A stretch of DNA of 64,000 nt from Trichoplusia ni (Eukaryota > Arthropoda > Insecta > Lepidoptera > Noctuidae): NCBI RefSeq assembly GCF_003590095.1, contig NC_039488.1, positions 10,292,001 to 10,356,000 on the forward strand, read 5' to 3'. Shown piece by piece: positions 51,101 through 58,400 of this stretch. A program made the translations under genes and the position numbers. How positions within the stretch are numbered: the first letter of the stretch is position 1; the number at the start of each line of letters is the position of its first letter. The notes beneath the pieces are model-generated. The model ran no database searches. It worked only from the letters and a program-made list of their open reading frames with translations, and had not been told where the DNA came from.

Positions 51101-51526
51101 ACGAATCTACATGCTTCTTTAATGGTAACGATACGATACGTATAATACGAGGAAACCATGTAGATTTCATATCATCCTGACGTTCCTTAATAAAGGGACC
51201 CAAAGAAGGCACATTATTAAGGCGTGTATCTTACAATTAAGGTTTTTCTATCTACCTATCATGGACCCGTACCAAGAATTGAATCACATTCAATACATAG
51301 GGTTAAAAAAAGGTAAAGTCATCCTTCGTCGGCCGATACTTAATACCTGGACTCCACCATAGCCTTTTGGTCCAAGGAAACGTTCACACTCTTCAGCAAT
51401 ATCCAACCATTTCCATTCAAAAAGTTGGACTATAACAGATCGGTTAGGCCATTGATTAGTCTTCGTTACTTCACAACTACCGATAGTTCCAAATACTAAG
51501 CATAGAAAAATGGTTAAGAATGCCAT
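39102..51526 (-). CDS. Alpha-amylase, gene 2 (divergent paralog, ten coding exons, intron 2 carries a BEL element)
   Basis: Secreted GH13 alpha-amylase, tandem paralog of gene 1. Coding exons 5' to 3': 51526-51347, 50994-50837, 43640-43469, 43021-42906, 42712-42529, 41463-41287, 41027-40896, 40456-40256, 40089-39928, 39113-39102. All junctions are GT-AG and in phase, giving 497 residues with no stop or frameshift. There is a signal peptide at about 1-17. The catalytic triad is intact: Asp211 (RVDAAKHMW), Glu248 (IYQEVAH), Asp312 (DNHD). It differs from gene 1 in several ways. The GHGAGG loop is missing (DTQRNTGGLN instead). Arg344 sits at the third chloride-ligand position (QPRIMSS). RPWYERY replaces RPWWERY. 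Two residues are inserted before it. Two extra introns split the counterpart of gene 1 exon 5. Intron 2 is 7196 bp because of the retrotransposon; without element and duplication it would be 585 bp. It looks functional in coding terms, but expression is unproven. Confidence 0.93.
40643..40855 (-). repeat. tRNA-derived SINE copy in gene 2 (intron between 40456 and 40896)
   Basis: On the minus strand it has GGTTGAGGTCATCACATC, a B-box-like GGCTCGATTCC, GGAACAAGCATTTGTGGGAT, TCTGGGTGTCTTGAATGTGA and the tail AAGGATTAAATTCC, then AGGAGTCGTTTTTTT. It is one of the better preserved copies of the family and lies in the same sense as the gene. Confidence 0.65.
43366..43432 (+). repeat. 3' tail of a non-LTR retrotransposon with GAT microsatellite
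   Basis: TTGGAGAGGCCTATGTCCAG, CAGTGGACTGCGATAGGCTG, then six GAT units. This tail ends many lepidopteran RTE-type elements. Only the tail is present. It lies in gene 2's intron 3, antisense to the gene. Confidence 0.6.
43815..44060 (-). repeat. 3' LTR of the BEL/Pao element (246 bp)
   Basis: Nearly identical to the 5' LTR. One of the substitutions turns the AATAAA of the 5' copy into ATTAAA here (43883-43888). Confidence 0.95.
44061..44244 (-). other. 3' untranslated segment of the BEL/Pao element with polypurine tract
   Basis: The last bases before the 3' LTR read GGTGGGCGGAA on the element strand, the likely polypurine tract for plus-strand priming. Two further imperfect copies of the motif (CCTCATGGTGGGCGGG and CCTCATGGTGAGGGAG) lie about 45 and 115 bp upstream. 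Confidence 0.6.
44245..49458 (-). CDS. BEL/Pao gag-pol polyprotein, 1737 residues, intact
   Basis: Polyprotein that packages, copies and integrates the element. Domains in order: a gag region with the DUF1759-type segment at about 125-300 (SGKYTEWTSFRD); zinc knuckles at about 329-393 (CPLC...H...C and CYNCLGANHSIKFC); aspartic protease around Asp472 (LLDQGSQASF); reverse transcriptase at about 755-960, with FDAS at 774, Asp817 and YVDD at 893-896; RNase H with Asp1072, Glu1116, Asp1146 and Asp1192; integrase zinc site His1370, His1375, Cys1405, Cys1408; integrase catalytic Asp1440, Asp1506, Glu1559; and a C-terminal DUF5641-type domain from about 1640. All key residues are present and there are no internal stops. 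Translation may begin at Met1 or Met8. One frame for gag and pol is usual in this group. Confidence 0.95.
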   Translation of the reverse strand: MFANKIKMESFIKLQIDTKSSIEKGRTNYKKSPKDRLTQTYLETRLESLERQWKSFLEYHKKIIEIATDSSHNYFKSEMFDTTEEFYINYKSELKEHISQVKNINQVSEKMQTTKIYNNVKLPKVTIPTFSGKYTEWTSFRDMFLSLIHKNDTIDDVQKLHYLKGHLSGEAEHLLRHTPVTAANYQECWQMLNKRYDNKRYLCNSILTRLINQPNVSVSSTAIKELLDSTVDCLHGLTTLGINIDSWDAIVIYIISAKLDSESRKLWESKISTNEELPTFDEFKIFLESRFRSLEYLDTPTSKQKSTLTKPKVLHAVSSKNYTSVNISCPLCKQPHKLSHCKQFGKDDYQTRSEFVRTHGLCYNCLGANHSIKFCRVTTSCQVCNRKHHSLLHPKGFSSSASPQGLSGETSAIKAAVSTLSAASDSVQESDVIKVTTHFSKRAVPNQVLLATALVEAQTKNGANHLLRVLLDQGSQASFITESAVQLLGLKKLPARGVISGIGGDESAVASKFIVFVTIKSRHDPNFIYQVRAFVLGTITTLIPGEKISVPTWPELDSLTLADPEYHTPNKIDVLLGAEVYGQVLREGLIKHSPGSLIAQNTCLGWILSGATRTLDFESNSAHCHQGFISMHSQISENEMLKRFWEIESDARYVKERILTQEEQLCEEFYNRTTQRDSTGRYVVKLPFKDADPPCKYGHTREIALKRFQLLERRFKKDPEIKKKYTDVIQEYLDLGHMEEILPENDKERAEAVYLPHHAVVREDKATTKVRVVFDASCKGVNGVSLNDSLMVGPTIQPDLRHLVMRWRLHPIVLCADIVKMYRQVIVAPENRNFQRLLWRCDPESEIKDYKLLRVTFGTACAPYLAVKTLQQLAHDEGDDFPLVSEKLKEDYYVDDFMSGCQTVEEGIRIYKEMKGLVARGGFELQKWMTNNKDLSREIKEDRSIQKVESVEIKMDEVMKILGISWDRERDSFKYTVTFPPQPGSVTKRKVISEIARLFDPLGWVAPCVVTAKILIQKLWLAGIDWDGSLPEELLKEWKNYQADLLHLPQIVIPRWFETRSKAVMELQGFCDASNKAYAAVVYLRVIEEDCDVKVHLVTAKTKVAPTKQLSIPRLELMGAVILAKLITEVAETLGIEKENIHCWTDSTIVLAWLTGHPSRWTTFVGNRVSEILTLLENTQWAHVRSACNPADIASRGVTPTELSQSSLWFHGPSWLANETINYTKPKLISTELEKRSVKAHVSTCQDDKLWTKFSSLQRLVRVVAYCRRVLASNKKRTTYLTSEEIAKALEICIKKFQQQAYSEEIEDIKKKGSVSKKSKLKALCPSIDSEGILRVGGRIENAQISDNMRHPIIIPQRSHLAWLLVDEAHKKTLHGGPTLLLSYLRTKYWIISAKNLIKLYVRQCVVCIRHSANFKNQFMGQLPTCRVTPARAFLHSGVDFAGPINIRVSKGRGNRSYKGYICLFVCMVTKAVHLEAISDLTSQAFIAGYKRFIARRGHCSDIWSDNGKNFVGASRELKCLFNAEQSSVASEIKDWCSSSSVKWHFIPPHAPNFGGLWEAGIKSTKFHLKRIIGESTLTYEEMSTLLAQIEACLNSRPISQISQNPNDPIPLTPGHFLIGEPLVLVPDRNYERSNIGTLKRWQYLQRLTQDFWRRWSQEYLTTMVHRYKWSQREPEPKIGDIVIVKEDNLPPGKWLLGKILMKHPGTDGITRVVTLKCKDSVIKRPTCKLCILPVTD
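49459..50157 (-). other. 5' untranslated leader of the BEL/Pao element
   Basis: About 700 bp between primer-binding site and the long frame, with a GC-richer stretch next to the primer site (about 49900-50100) and an AT-rich stretch before the start codon. No conserved frame seen. Confidence 0.6.
50158..50175 (-). other. Primer-binding site complementary to tRNA-Tyr
   Basis: The 18 bases next to the 5' LTR read TGGTCCTTCGAACCGGAT on the element strand. The complement, ending TCGAAGG-A-CCA, matches the acceptor strand of eukaryotic tRNA-Tyr (whose 5' strand is CCTTCGA), with one change in the T-stem. The tRNA assignment is from knowledge of tRNA-Tyr, not a search. Confidence 0.7.
50176..50420 (-). 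repeat. 5' LTR of the BEL/Pao element (245 bp)
   Basis: Direct repeat of 43815-44060. On the element strand it starts TGTCCAAGTTG and ends CTGTTCA. It contains an AATAAA (50244-50249, minus strand). Confidence 0.95.
51026..51087. repeat. Near-perfect 28-bp hairpin in intron 1 of amylase gene 2
   Basis: Arms 51026-51053 and 51060-51087 are reverse complements at 27 of 28 positions with a six-base loop. The arm begins GCAGTATGAAAGAAAGAG. It may be a remnant of a foldback element or a small-RNA hairpin. No family recognised. Confidence 0.7.
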
Positions 51527-52006
51527 TACCTGAAAATGATAAGAAAAATTGGCAAGTCAGTTAACCTACTGGATATAAAAGTTAAATTGCAGATTTATTA
51601 CTCGTGGTCTTTATGAGATTTTGTATATCTCTAATTGCAATGGTTTTTACCAATAAATATAAAGTAATCACTGAAAACCATCCTACTACTATTATAAAGG
51701 CGAAAGTTTTTAAGTATGGATGTTTGTTACTCTTTCACGTAAAAACTACTGAATGGATTTGAATGAAACTTTACCACAATATAGCTTATACATCAGAATA
51801 ACACATAGGCTACAATTTTTGAGGTTTCTAATGTGAGGTCGTAAACACATTTTTTGCGCTTACATTGCAAACGCTGACTGAATCCTACAAGATACATAGA
51901 AGGCAGGTATAAATTATAACTTATATCTTCTAACCACGCGGACGAAGTCGCGGGCAACAGCTAGTTATAAAATAAAGTTACCACAGAGTAAAATACTTAA
52001 CCTACC
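51527..52006 (-). promoter_or_regulatory. Probable 5'-UTR intron of amylase gene 2
   Basis: A textbook acceptor (TTTTTCTTATCATTTTCAG) ends three bases before the ATG, at 51530-51531. A donor, TTAAG followed by GTAGGT, lies at 52005. A short leader exon between about 52080 and 52006 would complete the model. Gene 1 also has an acceptor-like sequence directly at its ATG, which suggests a shared ancestral intron. Confidence 0.45.
51681..51964 (+). mobile_element. Lep1-like non-autonomous Helitron in the 5' region of amylase gene 2
   Basis: Starts TCCTACTACTATTATAAAGG, contains TCACGTAAAAACTACTGAAT and ends CGCGGGCAACAGCTAG, i.e. 5'-TC and CTAG-3' ends of Lep1 Helitrons. It falls inside the proposed 5'-UTR intron. 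No coding capacity. Confidence 0.7.
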
Positions 52007-52106
52007 TTAACAACAGTAAATATATTCCTCATATTTAAGTACACATTGATGTTTTTAAGATAAGGAATGTTATTATCATAATACTTTACCTAATCACAAC
52101 AGCCGA

Positions 52107-52113
52107 TTATAAA
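52107..52113 (-). promoter_or_regulatory. Candidate TATA box of amylase gene 2
   Basis: TTTATAA on the gene strand, about 100 bp upstream of the candidate leader-exon donor at 52005 and 580 bp upstream of the ATG. AT-rich DNA gives such boxes by chance, so this is a proposal only. Confidence 0.3.
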
Positions 52114-52279
52114 TCACCAACGCACATTAAACTTGTTTGATTGTATTAACAATAACATAATTTTAGATTAAAGAGATAACTGCCATCAAAAAATTTTTTT
52201 TTATAAGACGAATATTTAAAATAAATAAATATTAAAAGCTAAATAAATAATATTTGAAAATAGAGTTACTTTTGAATAT

Positions 52280-52400
52280 TTTTTTTTAACGACTCCGGTT
52301 CAGGAATTAAATCCTTGTGTCACGAACTTCACGAACAATCAAGTTACATGCACAAAGACACCCAGACTCAGAACCAGTTTGGCAAGGTAACATCTACTTG
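52280..52400 (-). repeat. Decayed tRNA-derived SINE copy (GGATTAAATTCC-tail family)
   Basis: On the plus strand AACGACTCC, GGAATTAAATCCTTGTGTCA, then ACATGCACAAAGACACCCAG and ACTCAGAACCAG: the reverse complement of the family's 3' half. Confidence 0.6.
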
Positions 52401-52857
52401 GCAATCGGTTTTATAATAATAATAATTTTATTATGTTAAGTTATCACGAATTATTTAAAGGAGACCTACATTACTTAAAGGTATTATACAACATAAATGT
52501 ACTTACTAGAAAACTAGAGGCCGAGTTTAAATTTCTAAGAAACGCACGTCAAGCATAGAATAAAGTTGTTTAAAAACTAGACCACACAATAATAACACTA
52601 TTATTATATTCAGTCCATTGGTCAGTCACTCTATGATTCCATATGAGTTATTGTAGTAGATATTGTGTATATGCAATATTTCTAGCATACCAAAGGAAGT
52701 CGTAATTTAGACGATAACAGTACATAAATAGACAGTTTATGGGTGTGAGTTTACAATAAATATAGTTAGAAATGAGTGTAGCATTGAATATTTATTACAA
52801 TAACTAATAAATTAAACAACCTTTTTTCATACAAATTGGAGTGTTATAAATAAATGC

Positions 52858-53072
52858 GGACAACATCACATACATTGTTCTGAACCCAAAGTAAGTTGCT
52901 TAAGCACTTGTGTTATGGAATTCAGACACAACGAAGGTACCACAAACACCCAGACCCGAGACAATGTAGAAATGTGAATTTTTACATTGACCCGACCGGG
53001 GATCGAACCCGGGACCTCAGAGCTAGCGACACCTTGAAACTGGTGTGTACGCCACTCGACCACGGAGGTCGT
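52858..53072 (-). repeat. tRNA-derived SINE with recognisable A and B boxes
   Basis: On the minus strand the head CTCCGTGGTCGAGTGGCGTA has an A-box-like TGGTCGAGTGG, and CCCGGGTTCGATCCCCGG has a B box. The body has TCTGGGTGTTTGTGGTACC and ends ACAATGTATGTGATGTTGTC. It resembles a tRNA but lacks a cloverleaf and has the long SINE body, so it is not a tRNA gene. Confidence 0.75.
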
Positions 53073-55322
53073 CAATGTTGGGTAAATAAAATAAAATTAT
53101 ACGGGAAAATAGAAAAGAGGATTATAGAAAAACACCAATAATCTTTTTATACTTTTATTACTAAAAACAAATATTATATTCCAATAAATCTAATATATCT
53201 CTTAATATATTCTTAGTTGCTATGACTGAAATTTTGGACTTGTGACATTGCAGTGACTCCTATCAATTGATACTGTTGAATGGGCACTTATTTTACGTAT
53301 TTTAAGCGTCATTGCTGAATTTAAAATATCAAGCACAATATTAAACGAAATCGTTTTTCAACACACAAATAAAGAATAAACTAATACGCTATTTAAAATA
53401 TATGGCGATTTTGAAAGAGAAATGGGTAAAATTTAGTTTAAGTGTGTGTAAGAGAGCGTATATCATGAGAAATAGCAGTTTATTTTCTCATTTATCAGCT
53501 ATGTGTGCAATTCATAAATTAAAGTACGCAAAATACATAAAAGAATTCCCCACTTAACACATTCAAGTCCAACGCCTAAATAATACTATAAATAAAGGTA
53601 AGTCTCATCTTAAATATTAACTTCTCTTCTTAGAGTTAAGTATATAATATGCAAAAATATCTAAATATCTTTAATGTAAATATTTCCAAAATATTTTCAT
53701 TTTGGAAATTTTATGATAAAACCTTATTATGCACCGGACTGTTACTGTAATTAGACAACTAGATACAATAGTTAATTACTAGTAATTGTAGGTAAATTGA
53801 CGAAGAATAATTAGGTATTATTTTCGTATCACTGAACAATAGCAATCATATAGTCTTAATATTAATAACTAACACTTAATAAGCAGTCCTATACTTTATA
53901 ATGTCTTTTTTGTATGATTAATATATTCTAGAGCATTTGAAGCTTGTTGCAGATAAATTCCCTAGGTGCCTGAAACCCTAATTTAGTTAAAATAGTTGCA
54001 AACATTACTTTTCTCACGTAATTTTGCATTTTCAACCCTCGGAGTCAAGTTTTAAAGTTTAAATTTAATGAACAGATATGCTGAAGTCCAAATTGGCATT
54101 ATATTTGACAACAGGTTTTCAGACAAGAAGGGTTATAATGGTTTACAAGTTAATTTTAATTTCTTATAATATAATATCCAAAATATAGTATATATTTATT
54201 TTTTTACCAAATCTAAATACAGTAAGTAACGTCTACATTTTAACATTCAATAATAATATACCTTACAGCTAAATATACTAGAAAAATAGATGTTACTGAA
54301 ACAGTAATATTTATTCCAAAATAAAATTACAAAAATAAAAATATTATAAATTTCAGCTGCTTAACGATCATTGAATCATTTATAAACAAAAATTTCTACT
54401 CATATAATAATTGCACTGCCGTAGATAGTTCACAAATAAAGGTATTCTACAAGATAAATTGGGTATTCGACAAACCAAATCCGAAGATCAATCCGCGTCA
54501 AAGATAGTGAATTGTGTGAAAGTAGTAATAAGTGACATTACACGAAAATTATAGTTTTTGAAAATTCCTTTTGACTAAGTTAGTCAAATACCCAAATGTA
54601 GAGGTTAGAACGATGTTATGCTACAAATAAATTGAATCAAAATGGGGCGGTCAAGTCTAAAGAAAGTATTTTAATTACAGATATTACAATATCTGTCATC
54701 AAAGTTAAACTTTATCTTGCTTGAGAAATATACGATTTGGAATCGAGAGAAACAATAAAGTTACTTATAATAATTAATTTAAATGTCCTAAAAGTAAAAT
54801 ATCGAGGAAATCAATTTTATAATATCACTACAAACACGTGGTCTGTACGTAACGATCATCCAAGAAAGTTTGTCAAAATTTAAGTTTAAGCAAAATATTC
54901 CTGTTATTCTGTGCCGCGCACATTTGACCTCAGGTGGTAGACCTTTTTCTTATCCAACCATAAACCAAAAATCTTCACAAAATAAAATTTAAATGCTGGT
55001 GAAATAGGAAATGTGTCTTTAATTTAGTCAGTCTTAATGTTTTAACGTGTTTCGTTAAATTGTTTAAAGCCAAATAATAGATCACTTTTTCATCAAGTCA
55101 GTTCCTTCCAAATATGGTGATATCTGGCATATGTAGAGTCTTAGCATATGTTCATTTTTAAAGAACGGTTAGATTTTTAATACATATTAAATTATAACTT
55201 CGAATTTATTTGCAATGGTTTATTATGTTTAGAGTTCCTATTTAGCTGTTTTTAAGTATGGAATGGTAATTGATTTTTTTCTTTAATTTGACACCCGCAC
55301 CGAAAATCCAACGACAGTATAA

Positions 55323-55328
55323 TTTATT
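55323..55328 (-). terminator. Polyadenylation signal AATAAA for the FBXL4-type gene
   Basis: TTTATT on the plus strand, about 100 bp past the stop codon. Other AT-rich signals further on are possible. Confidence 0.4.
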
Positions 55329-55425
55329 AAAAAAATAAAATCACATACACTTTCAGTGAATTGCAAAACCAAATGAAAAATGGTATCTTACCCAATAAGC
55401 TTTGAACTCTTTTTATAAGTACAAT

Positions 55426-58400
55426 CTATTCTAAACTGGGTGCTAAGAACAATGGGTTGGGAGCTGTGTTCAAATTAGCTGACTGGAAAGATCGCTTAAT
55501 GCTTACATGAGGGTACTGCTCACGCCATTCTAATACCTGGAATAATAATATCAATTTGTATAATAACATAATTAGTTGGACTCGACAAGGATCAACGGTA
55601 AATACCAAAAAATGTTTTATACCTGTGATTCTTGGATTTGATCGCAAAAACTGACATCCAGAAGTCTTAAATCTCTGCATTCCGCTAATATTCTGTAAAC
55701 AAACACAAGATAGTTTTTAAGTACATGTTCTGTTAGTAACAAAGTCGGTTATTACAGAAATTTCATCAAAAACGATAGTTAAAAAAAGGCATCAAAAAAA
55801 TCTTCGCCATCACCTCTGTCTAGAAGTGTGCAAGACGGAAGTTCGGGTGTTGTGGCGCAACTTGCGGAGGTTTATGTTCAGTAGTGGATCTCGATAAGGC
55901 TGAGGCTGAGTTCATTGACCTGACAGTCAATAGTCGGCCACATGTATAGTGCTTTTGCTGAGTGTGGAATTGCCGCACACTAACTAAATGCGGGAGATGT
56001 ACGTTGCAGCAAGAGTGTGATACTACTCGCTTCCTCCCCCAAGTAGGTTGGTTTCTAAGAGGCCGACTAAGCAAGACCTCGGCAGATGTTGCACGGTAGT
56101 TCAAGTTTAGTCAGTAAATGTCTGATACTACCCGTTTCTTCGCTCAATGGACATGGACATCCACTCCCTCGGGCGAGGAAATGGGTAGTGTCAGACTGTT
56201 ACCGATTAAACCTGAAACGCCATGCTAGGTCATCCACGTTTTTGTGTCGGTGTTTGGCAATGCGTTGCTATCCTTGATACACGAGGATTCCCCACCTAAC
56301 TAAAACAACAAGGTGTGCATGTGATAACTCACGCGTGGCATATGTCGGGCGTGACGGCGCGCACGCCGAGCAGGTCGAGCTGCGCCAGGCGCGGCGCGGG
56401 CAGCAGCGCGCGCAGGTCGCGGTCGCTCACGCCGCGCAGCGCGCCCAGGAACAGCTTGCGCAGGCAGCCGCCCGCCAGCCAGCCCAGCCACTCGCCAGAC
56501 CCGCCCGCTTGGAGACTGGCCACGGGGGAACAGATAACACACAATTGAGTTTTTGTTAATGTGTGTTTATTGACCAAATCATAATGACTTATGTGGAAAG
56601 TGGTTATCGAGTAATTAATATACAACATATATCATGATGCTGTATATTAAATTTTATTAAAAACAAAACGACACGTTTTAAATAATCTGGGTCAATCCAA
56701 AACGTTAAAAACATAACTGAAGGTAAGTTTAACGGATTAAAAATATATATGAAAGTAACTTACCACCAGCCAACATCCAATTCCTGCAGCTTCTTACAAT
56801 TACCGAGAGCCCTGATGCCATTAGGAGTCAACGAGTAAGACTTCCAAAAGTCTACCGAGATGAGGTTTGGACAATAACCCCCTAAGGCCAACGCCACTTC
56901 GTCCATCGACGATATCATTTTACAGGATCCTGAAAACATGTTTTGAAATGAAATCTACACTCATTTTTTTATTGTAATCAATAAAAAACCCGATAGAGCA
57001 AGAGTGAACCGTTGCTTCGTTTAAACTTAAATTATACTCAGTTGAAAGTAAGCATGGCATAGAAAAACGTGGCGTACTTTAAAAAAAGAGCAGAACTATT
57101 GCGACAAGAAACTATCTATTACAAAATTCTTTATCAGAGAATTATTAATCGGGATGATATTAAGGTAATTACTCGAGGAATAAGAAATGATTTAAAAAAT
57201 GTTCGCGTAGTATGGCTTGCGGTTGAGATAAGATAGGGAAACATTAATGTAGGTCGGCAGTAATGTAATACTGTGAAGAATATTCATACTAACCAACGGT
57301 AAAATTGATAAATCTTTGTGCATAGCTTACCAACATTAAGATGTCTTAGTCCAGGATTAGATCTGATGATAGCGACAGCAGCAGCGGTTGTGATATCAGT
57401 CCTGTACAGATCGAGACGCTTCAGCCGCTTGAGTGCTGACAGACACAACCAGTCTGAACAGCCCACTACGGAGCGGAGGCATAACTCTGGAAATGGGAAA
57501 TTAAGACTTAGATAATTTAATTTAAAATTGAAAATATTATGGACAGACCTGTGCTTAGTCATAAAGCTTAAATTAATACGTTATATTCGTTATACTAAAC
57601 CGAGAAAACCGATGTGTTAGTTTATAAGTTAGATTAACCAAATGTTTAGTATCAGCTATAAAGGCTGCATACCCCTATCTTTAGAGGGCCAATGATGTAA
57701 TGATTTCAGTTCGTTTTTCTGGTCCTACCAAAAATATTCTCGAATGTTAAACCCAAGCACAATTTAAGGAAAGATACAAAAACTAAATTTTTATCTAGCT
57801 TTCACTGATAACAAACCCGCATAGAAACTGGCTGTCGCGCTAACAAGTACAAAAAATAACATAAATTCTCATGATTAAGAATTGTGAACACATACCTTGT
57901 AAATTAGTAGATGTTTCAACTATAGCTCTTAACACAGAGGTGTCGACGAATTTACAGCAATTCATGCGCAGATGTGTCAGCTCAGCCCCGCTGTCTTTCA
58001 GGAAGCTGTTAACAATGGTTTGATAAATAAATCGATCGGCAAATATTCAAAGCTGCACTCGCGACTTCGTCCGCATGGAATATAACAAAAAATATTTCGA
58101 TTTTTATAAGATAAAAGTAGCCCTTATTACATCAGCTGTCTGGCAATATAAGTCCCGTCAGAATCGGTCCAGCAGTTAAATGGAACAGACAGACGGACAA
58201 AATGCTTTCTTTGGTGTCTGTGCCATACTATTCATCTAAAGGTAAACGGTTATTTAAATATAAAACCGACATGTTTTACTTTACAGCGATACCAGACAGA
58301 CGCCGGCAAAGCCACGGGGCTATATGTCTACATTCTTATTTGCATTTTTATTTTCCGTCTTCAGAAATGAACTGAAGCAAGCTTTGCTATAATGGTGAAA

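Larger units (their letters stand above)
52114..55425. other. Intergenic region between amylase gene 2 and the FBXL4-type gene
   Basis: Very AT-rich. It contains a decayed SINE (52280-52400), a well preserved tRNA-derived SINE (52858-53072) and, at its right end, the 3' UTR of the FBXL4-type gene. I see no other gene. Confidence 0.6.

Noticed and set aside
39102..51526. Amylase gene 2 as a pseudogene because of the retrotransposon and missing loop
   Set aside because: All ten exons join in phase without stops, splice sites are canonical and the catalytic triad is intact; the element is wholly intronic.
52970..53060. tRNA gene (A- and B-box-like sequences)
   Set aside because: No cloverleaf can be folded and the sequence runs on into a SINE body ending in ATGTATGTGATGTTGTC.
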